From assembly GCF_032854445.1 (NCBI RefSeq), contig NC_088307.1, forward strand, positions 15,078,017 through 15,142,016: DNA of 64,000 nt, written 5' to 3'. Origin of the DNA: Liolophura sinensis (taxonomy: Eukaryota; Mollusca; Polyplacophora; Chitonida; Chitonidae). Positions 42,201-48,762 of this stretch are shown piece by piece; the first letter of the stretch is position 1; each line of letters begins with the position of its first letter. Under the pieces are notes generated by a model that made no database searches, was not told where the DNA came from, and was given only the letters and a program-made list of their open reading frames with translations. Position numbers and translations under genes: made by a program.

Positions 42201-45200
42201 TGGCCTACTGTACATGTACAGACAGTGACAAACCTGGCCTACATGTACATGTACAGACAGTGACAAACCTGGCCTACTGTACATGTACAGACAGTGACAA
42301 ACCTGGCCTACTGTACATGTACAGGCAGTGACAAACCTGGCCTACTGTACATGTACAGACAGTCACAAACCTGGCCTACATGTACATGTACAGACAGTCA
42401 CAAACCTGACCTAGGATGAAGTGAAAATCTCTCAGGTAATAGCCTACTCACCTACTACACCTAAATGTGCTTATTTGTCATGAGACCACACAGTTGTAAG
42501 TTTGATATCCTATCTTTTAAACTGATGCATTCACGTAACAAAGGCCTTAGGTTCAAGGCAACCTTATCTTTTCCAGGCTGTCGCAGCGGCTGTATTGTGA
42601 ATTTGTGTTTTCTTAAGGAGTGTCCAGGAATAGCTCATAAATAGAATAAAACATGGCAGTAACTCCGGTAACAGACAAGGTTGCTTTTCTTATGGAAGTG
42701 AGTTTGTGTAATCCCTGCTGAGACTAACTTTGTTCTAAATCAGGCTGTGAAAACAGTATGACTTTAATGGACACAGAGAATGACCATTGATATCTTTAGT
42801 ATGAAACTGAATAAATTCTAAATGAAACAAGCTGAGTAAAATCTGGTGTTACCTGTCTCCCACAACGAGGCCACACTCTGGGCAGATCATGTCCCCAGCA
42901 TGGTAATCCTCCACCAGTGCCGCATCTGGGTGGGTGGGACACATAATCTGTTTAGCCTTCTTTATACTATTAAAAGTAAAATGAAAAAAAAAAAACCATG
43001 GGCTACAGTAGTGACCAGAAAGTCTATGGTTACAATTTTGCAGGTCTTTAAACAGCATGTATTAATCACAAGTCGTTATTTATTTATTTGATTGGTGTGT
43101 TACGCTCTACTCAAGGATATTTCACTTATAAGACGGCGGCCAACATTACGGTGGGTGGAAACCCGGGCAGAGCCCGCAGTAAACCATGACCATCTGCAGG
43201 TTGCTGGAAGACCTTCCACGTACCGCCAGAGAGGAAGCCAGCATGAGCTGGACTTGAACTCACAGCGACCGCATTGTTGAGAAACTCCTTGGTCATTACG
43301 CTGCACTAACGCGCTAACAACAGATCCACGCAGGCCCCCATTAAGTCGTTATGCTATTACACCTCCCTGTTGGATTATGTATTTGATTCTTATTTTATAT
43401 CGTGCTCTAGAATATTTCACTTATATGCTGGAAGCCAACCCCTGGTCGTAACCCCTGGGAAACCCATGAACGTCCATCACTGCAGGGAAATAACACAGTA
43501 CTGGAGATAAATGTATGTACTGTTGTACGGCAGATACAACAGTACTAGAGATAAATGTATGTACTGTTGTAAGGCAGATACAACAGTACTGGAGATAAAT
43601 GTATGTACTGCTGTACGGCAGATACAACAGTACTGGAGGTAAATGTATGTACTGTTGTACAGCAGATATAACAGTACTGGAGATAAATGTATGTACTGTT
43701 GTACAGCAGATACAACAGTACTGGAGATAAATGTATGTACTGTTGTACAGCAGATACAACAGTACTGGAGATAAAGGTATGTACTGTTGTTACGGCGAGA
43801 TACAACAGTACTGGAGATAAATGTATGTACTGTTGTACAGCAGATACAACAGTACTGGAGATAAATGTATGTACTGTTGTACAGCAGATACAACAGTACT
43901 GGAGATAAATGTATGTACTGTTGTACAGCAGATACAACAGTACTAGAGATACATGTAAATGTGTGACTTTCTGTCAAGTCATAGACATCACAGTCATATT
44001 TTATAGGACTACCTACTATATATGCACAAGTAGTAAGGTAGGTGCCAACTGTAGCAAAATGTGTGGTAAATGTCTCCACTTATGGACTAACCAAGTATTA
44101 AGTGGATTTAAGTATTGCGTATTGCCATAAGAAACCAACTTTGATGATAGAGTACCTAAATACCAGGCTCAGGGTGGCCTACACTAATAAATGAGATGCT
44201 TAAACTAATGGATACAAGGTCAGGCAGACATGCCAGAACCCTATGTGCATTTCAACCTGCAGTTACGTACCGTTTCCTACCTGACCTTTACTCAATCAGC
44301 AATACTTAGGTGAGAGGATCGCACTTTTGTTCGACCACAATTAGCTTCTGTTATGCTAAAATCTGTCATTTGTAGAGCACAAACCCAGCAAAGTTTTGAA
44401 CAGGTAGTCATGTTTGCCTTCTTAAAACTTGAATATTCTCCACAATGGGGACTTTTCAGCCAAGGAGTTGTTACAGAAAAAATAATCAGATGCTGTGGAC
44501 AAGAGACAAAAAGTCCTTATCACGGAGAATAACACCCATTTGTGCCTGCAAATGAAATCTTCAGCAAGGCAAACATGGCTGGCAGTTCACATTCTTGCTG
44601 GGTCTTCTGTCTACAAATGACCAATCTGAGCATAGCAGAAATCGATTGTGGTTCAACAAAGAGTGATCCTATCAGCTAGAAAATGATAGTCCTATAACAG
44701 TAATAGTAGGTTGAGACTTATGTGGATATCCCCAAGCTCTAGTCAAGAGACCCCAGCATTTGCCAAATGGTGAGGAACAGACTGCAGTGCAAATCAACAC
44801 TCCGCATACCACAACCTGGTCAATGCAAGTTGTAACATCTCAGCTTCCCATCACAGTACATGGTTTTGTAGCATGTTAATTCAATGAAGTATCACTTCAC
44901 GTTCACGCTATGTGGCATTCACGCTAAACATTCACGCTACATGGCATTAACGCTAAACATTCACTCTACGTGGCATTAACGCTAAACATTCACGCCATGT
45001 TCTTAAGACTGCCAAAATGCAAATAAACACACGAATACAATTTTTGGAACGCACCCATAAGTAGACATGCATTATTTTCGCAATGCAAAATTTTTAATTT
45101 TGGGGATTTAGCTATTTTCCATGTACATGTAGTTTCATAATTTTCCACTGCCATATATAGACTAAAAGTAATTCAACTATGATTTTTGTAATCACTTTAA

Positions 45201-47839
45201 AATTGTTATTTCTTGCATGACAAGATCAAACATTGTTTGACAATGTAATTCTGGGTAAGTTAATTATCGTGAAACAAATTTCAGCTACAATAATGAGAAG
45301 GAAGATTCCAATTTTACGAATGAAATTTTTACTTAAGTCTAAGGTCACTGTGATCCCGGGGGCACGGAGTTTCGACTGTTGGTGATCATTCACATGTTGC
45401 AGTCTGGACTTCACCAGTACTGTGAATGGCTGGGTTGATAAATGTATCTGGAGTGCTTATTCACGCTGCAGTCTGGTCTTCACCACTTCTGTGAATGGCT
45501 GGGTTGATACATGTATCTGGAGTGCTTATTCATGCTGCAGTCTGGTCTTCACCACTTCCATGAATGGCTGGGCTGATACATGTATCTGGAGTGCTTATTC
45601 ACGCTGCAGTCTGTCTTCACCACTTTCATGAATGGCTGGGTTGATACATGTATCTGGAGTGCTTATTCATGCTGCAGTCTGGTCTTCACCACTTCTGTGA
45701 ATGGCTGGGTTGATACATGTATCTGGGGTGCTTATTCATGCTGCAGTCTGGTCTTCACCACTTCCATGAATGGCTGGGCTGATACATGTATCTGGAGTGC
45801 TTATTCATGCTGCAGTCTGGTCTTCACCACTTTCCATGAATGGCTGGGCTGATACATGTATCTGGAGTGCTTATTCATGCTGCAGTCTGGTCTTCACCAC
45901 TTCCATGAATGGCTGGGCTGATACATGTATCTGGAGTGCTTATTCATGCTGCAGCTTGGTCTTCACCACTTCTGTGAATGTCTGGTTTGATACATGTATC
46001 TGGGGTGCTTATTCATGCTGCAGTCTGGTCTTCACCACTTCTGTAAATGGCTAGGTTGACAAAATGCACCTGTGAGTGCTTATTCATGCTGCAGTCTGGT
46101 CTTCACCACTTCTGTGAATGGCTGGCTAGGTTGATACATGTATCTGGAGTGCTTATTCATGCTGCAGTCTGGTCTTCACCACTTCTGTGAATGGCTGGGT
46201 TGATACATGTATCTGGAGTGCTTATTCATGCTGCAGTCTGGTCTTCACCACTTCTGTGAATGGCTGTGTTGATACATGTATCTGGAGTGCTTATTCATCG
46301 ACTGCAGGATGAATAAGCACTCTGGCTAGGTTGACAAATGCACCTGTGAGTGCTTATTCATGCTGCAGTCTGGTCTTCACCACTTCTGTGAATGGCTGGG
46401 TTGATACATGTATCTGGAGTGCTTATTCATGCTGCAGTCTGGTCTTCACCACTTCTGTGAATGGCTAGGTTGATACATGTATCTGGAGTGCTTATTCATG
46501 CTGCAGTCTGGTCTTCACCACTTCTGTAATGGCTGGGTTGATACATGTATCTGGGGTGCTTATTCATGCTGCAGCTTGGTCTTCACCACTTCTGTGAATG
46601 GCTGGGTTGATACATGTATCTGGAGTGCTTATTCATCCTGCAGTCTGGTCTTCACCACTTCTGTGAATGGCTGGGTTGATATATGCACCTATGAGTGTAC
46701 CACAGCCAGTAGTCCATTGTTAGCTGACTTACAGGCCCTCCTATCGATCCAACTTGGTGCTGTCCTGTGAATCTTACACCAATGAAACACACCTTGTCCA
46801 AAAATGTCGAGGCGGTCAGTGCAGCCATTCACTCTGAGCATCATCAAGGAATCTCAGGTCCATACAACCTAGGAAATAGCCCATCGAGGCTGTGTTTGTG
46901 ATAAATCGACAGACTAAAAGATAAGGAACAAAAGTGTCTGTAGTCTGAATTTTCTGACCAAAACTTGCAGCAGATACTGTGATAGGCCTGCAGGCATGTT
47001 GCAGCTATAGTCAGCTGGAAATTCAGCTGAATAATTTAGAAAAATTAAGATTTTCCAAATAATGTTGCCAATGCTGAATTATTCACTTTACCCTCTTGTT
47101 TTAACTACATTCGAGCACTTATAGTCCTTCTCTCCTTGTCTACAGCCTTATTGCTACCTTGTTTGTCCAAATGTTGTCAACGATATTTTGATGAAAAAAG
47201 TCTCTTTACACCTCTTCTCCAACAAGCAAGCCAGCGTAATCGTCCAGAATCCTCTCACCAATGTGGTTGCTGTGAGTTAAAGTCCAGCTCATACTGGCTT
47301 CTTCTCCAGCTGTAAGTGGGAAGGTCTTCTAGCAACCTGTGAATGGTAGTGGGTTTACCCCGGGCTGTGTCTGGTTTCCTCCCACCATAATGTTGGTGTG
47401 CTCTTATGCTGGTATAGGGCCATCCTTGGCCGAAGAAAATTTTGTTAAATCTAACGTCAGAGCAATCTCGAACAAGCGACACTAGGCCAGTATAAAAAAA
47501 AGAGTTGAAGTTTTTCAGGGCCATGAAAAAGCGCGCTTGACAGTTTCGCCACAGATAAGTGTGATTTGATGTAAATGATCATATCGCAAACACAGGCTTC
47601 AACACATTAACGTGTAAGTAGCGAAAACTGCGCACTGCGTAATGCCACTTCCCAGATTAGTTAGCTTGTGTTTGTTAGCTTGTACAAACACAAATAATCC
47701 TATACATTCCACAACTAACTCAACCAATAAATAGTAAAACAGATGGCTTATTTTACCGCCACACAACCTTACAAAAGTGATCAAACATGCAACGACCTAA
47801 TCCTGGACATCTCACTTACCCTGGCCGTGATGACGCCAT
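30095..47839 (-). CDS. GTF2B: Transcription initiation factor IIB (TFIIB), complete, 10 coding exons
   Basis: TFIIB bridges TBP/promoter DNA and RNA polymerase II in the nucleus and helps select the start site. Coding exons, in order: 47839-47820, 42966-42853, 41805-41724, 39994-39887, 38954-38868, 37414-37285, 35922-35813, 34534-34440, 32759-32683, 30228-30095. All junctions are GT-AG and keep phase, giving 318 residues (human 316). The N-terminal zinc ribbon has ligands C16, H19, C35 and C38 (CPTH...CPEC). It is followed by the B-reader/linker (residues about 46-108, with DLSTMI and NRRT) and two cyclin folds (about 109-210 and 218-310), with landmarks such as [33 protein letters not shown] and [12 protein letters not shown]. 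It starts at ATGGCGTCATCACGG and ends in TGA at 30097-30095. Seen: exons, motifs and phase. Known: family role. The introns are loaded with minisatellites and SINEs, but the coding frame is intact. The identification is firm. Confidence 0.97.
30573..31232. repeat. 37-bp minisatellite, about 18 copies, GTF2B intron 9
   Basis: The unit contains CACGTAATTCTGAAGGTGGC and AAAGTCCTACACTGTGT, period 37 (30661 and 30698). On the GTF2B sense strand each unit has the acceptor-like GCCACCTTCAG. Confidence 0.95.
31421..31710 (-). mobile_element. SINE-A, full length, GTF2B intron 9
   Basis: From the T-rich tail through TTGGTGTTTCACCCCATACT, CAGCATTATGGTGGGAGGAA, GAACTCCCAGCGACTGCATT to the head (CGCTAGCGTGCTAACCCACG, GGAGGCCCC). 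Possible 9-bp target duplication TCAACCGAT/TCAACCAAT (31412-31420, 31711-31719). Confidence 0.88.
32683..32759 (-). CDS. GTF2B: GTF2B exon 9: cyclin fold 2
   Basis: Residues 249-275, [16 protein letters not shown] then EDKKTQK. Acceptor CCACAG, donor AAAG-GTGAG. Confidence 0.95.
33444..33611 (-). mobile_element. SINE-A, 5'-truncated, GTF2B intron 8
   Basis: TTTATTTGATTGATGTTTTA, CGCCATACTCAAGAATATTT, GCGGCCAGCATTATGGTGGG, GGCTGGAGAGGAAGCCAG, then unrelated sequence. Confidence 0.85.
33740..34300. repeat. Three diverged tandem copies of a 180-210-bp unit, GTF2B intron 8
   Basis: Each copy runs GAGTAATTA..., CTGATTGTAATTAAACTT, CACAAGCTCAGATAATAGG, a region like GTAAGTATCATCAAAATCGG, then GGACAAAATCTG. 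Copies begin near 33763, 33942 and 34154. They are old and unequal in length. Confidence 0.75.
34440..34534 (-). CDS. GTF2B: GTF2B exon 8: cyclin fold 2
   Basis: Residues 218-249, [17 protein letters not shown] followed by [14 protein letters not shown]. Acceptor TTTTAG, donor CCGG-GTAAGT. Confidence 0.95.
34633..34993 (-). mobile_element. SINE-B copy, near full length, GTF2B intron 7
   Basis: It reads inverse to the 5261-5645 copy: GTGCTTGGGGTTTAACGTCG, TTGTTGCAGGACGGATTTCC, AACGCCAAGCAAGGAA, GATCCGGGATCTACCGCTTC, GTGCTCTACGAAC. Confidence 0.9.
35813..35922 (-). CDS. GTF2B: GTF2B exon 7: end of cyclin fold 1
   Basis: Residues 181-217, with [19 protein letters not shown] and TTGDFM. Acceptor CCATTTCAG, donor ATG-GTAAGA. 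Confidence 0.96.
36030..36154 (-). mobile_element. SINE-A 3' half, GTF2B intron 6
   Basis: TTTATTTATTTAATTGGTGT, TTTATGTCGTACTAAAGAAT, GTGGGAGGAAACCAAGCAGA, GGGGAAACCC. It adjoins the 44-bp array. Confidence 0.8.
36236..37012. repeat. 44-bp minisatellite, about 17 copies, GTF2B intron 6
   Basis: The unit contains CAACCATCCCACCCACCTCA and CCCATTACCTGACAAATC, period 44 (36421 and 36465). The GTF2B sense strand is G-rich (GGTGAGGTGGGTGGGATGG). Confidence 0.95.
37019..37152 (-). mobile_element. SINE-B fragment, GTF2B intron 6
   Basis: CAACCAGTCGTTGCACTATT, CTGAATGCCAAGTGAGGAAG, TCTTAGGTGTGACACGACTC: the 5' half of SINE-B, inverse orientation. Confidence 0.75.
37285..37414 (-). CDS. GTF2B: GTF2B exon 6: cyclin fold 1
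   Basis: Residues 138-181, with NTLFKQV and the near-invariant [19 protein letters not shown]. Acceptor ATTTCAG, donor AAAG-GTAAC. Confidence 0.96.
37908..38780. mobile_element. Long inverted repeat (fold-back or MITE-like element), GTF2B intron 5
   Basis: The left arm starting near 37910 (AACAATTTCTGATATTTACC) is matched inverted by the right arm (GGTAAATATCAGAAATTGTT near 38715). The similarity continues inward for about 300-400 bp. Examples are CACACACAGATTTCTGGTGT against the complement of ACACCAGAAATCGGTGTGTG, and CAACAAGTCTTA against the complement of AAGACTTGTGG. The arms are diverged; no transposase is visible. Confidence 0.75.
38868..38954 (-). CDS. GTF2B: GTF2B exon 5: start of cyclin fold 1
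   Basis: Residues 109-137, including [13 protein letters not shown] and MADRLNLPK. 29 codons in phase 0. Acceptor TTTTCAG, donor GCT-GTAAGT. Confidence 0.95.
39887..39994 (-). CDS. GTF2B: GTF2B exon 4: B-linker
   Basis: Residues 73-108, 36 codons, phase 0 at both ends. It contains [11 protein letters not shown] and ends YSNRRT. The middle is the divergent part seen between TFIIB orthologues. The donor is ACA-GTATGT. Confidence 0.93.
40800..41515. repeat. 29/35-bp minisatellite, right of exon 4, GTF2B intron 3
   Basis: Units built from CAGGCAGTGACAAACCTGAC plus CTACATGTA, with an optional extra ACATGT or AAATGT. About 22 copies. Same family as the array at 41825-42415. Confidence 0.93.
41724..41805 (-). 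CDS. GTF2B: GTF2B exon 3: B-reader
   Basis: Residues 45-72, [14 protein letters not shown] and onward, matching the conserved TFIIB B-reader. The acceptor is TTTTCCCCAG and the donor GAG-GTTAGT. This 82-base exon sits between two arrays of the same minisatellite family. Confidence 0.95.
41825..42415. repeat. 29/35-bp minisatellite, GTF2B intron 2
   Basis: Same unit as 40800-41515. Towards the right it drifts to GGCCTACTGTACATGTACAG with ACAGTGACAAACCT. Confidence 0.93.
42853..42966 (-). CDS. GTF2B: GTF2B exon 2: zinc ribbon
   Basis: Residues 7-45. The acceptor is a pyrimidine-rich tract ending TTTTAATAG. A nearer AG (before ATTATGTG) would break phase with exon 1. It carries all four zinc ligands in CPTH and CPEC, then GLVVGDR. 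Confidence 0.93.
43079..43342 (-). mobile_element. SINE-A, full length, with 10-bp target duplication, GTF2B intron 1
   Basis: Tail TTATTTATTTATTTGATTGG, body GGCAGAGCCCGCAGTAAACC, GACTTGAACTCACAGCGACC, head GCACTAACGCGCTAACAACA and GCAGGCCCCC. AAGTCGTTAT flanks it at 43070-43079 and 43343-43352. Confidence 0.9.
43375..43480 (-). mobile_element. Second, decayed SINE-A 3' part, GTF2B intron 1
   Basis: TATTTGATTCTTATTTTATA, CGTGCTCTAGAATATTTCAC, TTATATGCTGGAAGCCAA, CCTGGGAAACCCATGA. Confidence 0.6.
43497..43955. repeat. 44-bp minisatellite of hairpin units, about 10 copies, GTF2B intron 1
   Basis: Period 44 (43505 and 43549). Each unit contains GTACTGTTGTA, a 7-base spacer (CAGCAGA) and TACAACAGTAC, a perfect 11-bp inverted repeat in most copies. 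The open frames on both strands are by-products. Confidence 0.95.
44900..45000. repeat. 29-bp repeat, about 3 copies, GTF2B intron 1
   Basis: TGGCATTAACGCTAAACATT followed by CACTCTACG, spaced about 29 (44913, 44942, 44971). Confidence 0.8.
45418..46690. repeat. 69-bp minisatellite, about 18 copies, with one inverted piece, GTF2B intron 1
   Basis: The unit contains GAATGGCTGGGTTGATACAT, GTATCTGGAGTGCTTATTCA and CTGCAGTCTGGTCTTCACCA, period 69. 69 is a multiple of 3, so 23-residue repeats read open but are not a gene. A short inverted segment sits at 46299-46322. Confidence 0.95.
47240..47397 (+). mobile_element. SINE-A, 3'-truncated, GTF2B intron 1
   Basis: CCTCTCACCAATGTGGTTGC, CAGCTCATACTGGCTTCTTC, AAGTGGGAAGGTCTTCTAGC, TTTCCTCCCACCATAATG; no tail. 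Confidence 0.75.
47820..47839 (-). CDS. GTF2B: GTF2B coding exon 1
   Basis: It holds the ATG and 20 coding bases (MASSRP plus two bases of Gly7). The donor is CCAGG followed by GTAAGTG. I chose it because it joins in phase to the exon-2 acceptor at 42967 and gives an N-terminus of the expected length (MAS-, as in other TFIIBs). The 5' UTR extends upstream towards ENDOG. Confidence 0.85.
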
Positions 47840-48194
47840 TTTTGTTATGACTGTGGTGAAAGTGAGGCAGTGCGATATCCCAACCTGGGTAAGTACATTG
47901 CATTCCTCGGTGGTGTGGTAGCTGTACTGCCATAAGGTTTGTGTATCAATTTGTCTTTAATGTCAAAGTAACAAAAACTGGAAAGAAAGAAAAAGAAGAT
48001 AAAAAATTTTTTTTGTTTTTAAATTTGCAACAATAATGTTATTTATGTTTTTGTGTTCCCATTCTCTTCTCTTATAAAACAGTTGGGATGATCTATTCCC
48101 CATTTGCACAAATGAGCTTGCTCTTACTTTGGAGGGAAATCCTGAGGGAAACCCCACGTGTGCAGAAGGACGAGGAAGGGCAAGGAATGTGAAA
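47840..48194. promoter_or_regulatory. Putative bidirectional GTF2B/ENDOG promoter
   Basis: The two start codons point away from each other across only 355 bp, so both genes must draw promoter elements and 5' UTRs from here. No clear TATA box is visible. A T-rich tract lies at 48000-48025. A plus-strand donor-like CTGG-GTAAGT lies at 47885-47894. Function is inferred from geometry only. Confidence 0.5.
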
Positions 48195-48762
48195 ATGTGT
48201 CGTTTAAGGACTGTTGTGGTAGCATCATCCACTTGTTTGGTAGCTGGAGGCTGGATAGGGGGCGAGGTATTTTAACTCGCAGTCTGATGAGGGTTTGCAA
48301 TTGTATTCTGAACTGAGAGGAAAGGCCAGGCCTATTCGTATTAGCGACGTTGTGCCTTCGGTGTCAGCATCCACTGCACTGACCCCGGCTGTCCAACCAT
48401 CGCCACTCTCCTCGGCTGCCACTGGGACTGTCGCAGACGTCATGAAATTTGGCTTCCCAAGCTTTGGAAATATTAGAAATTATGGCGAGTTTGTTGTTTC
48501 GTTTGACAAAAGGACAAGAAATGCCAACTGGGTATTTGAACACATAACTTCAGACAGGTTATTGCGAAAAGACCAGGAGGCTGTGGATCGGACAAAATGT
48601 CAGTTTACAGAAGACAGTTCTATCCACCCATATTTCCGCGCAACCAATGAGGATTATAAGAGCAGTGGCTATGATCGTGGGCATTTGGCTGCAGCAGGCA
48701 ATTACAGACATTCTCAGATATCAACCGACCAAACCTTTTTACTGTCAAATATTTCCCCTCAG
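48195..48762 (+). CDS. ENDOG: ENDOG exon 1 (contains frame break near 48270)
   Basis: It carries the leader and the catalytic half. The clean conserved reading runs from 48283 (codons TCT GAT GAG) to the donor CCTCAG-GTCAGT at 48762. Upstream, the leader reads in a different frame. The TTG at 48295 is only the first start-like codon of the clean frame, not a likely start. Confidence 0.85.

Noticed and set aside
43477..46770. Open frames up to 200 codons in GTF2B intron 1
   Set aside because: They follow the 44-bp and 69-bp arrays; repetitive with no domain.
48267..48282. 16-base GT...AG segment that would restore the ENDOG frame
   Set aside because: Far below the smallest introns animals splice. 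A single-base error or an alternative first exon explains it better.
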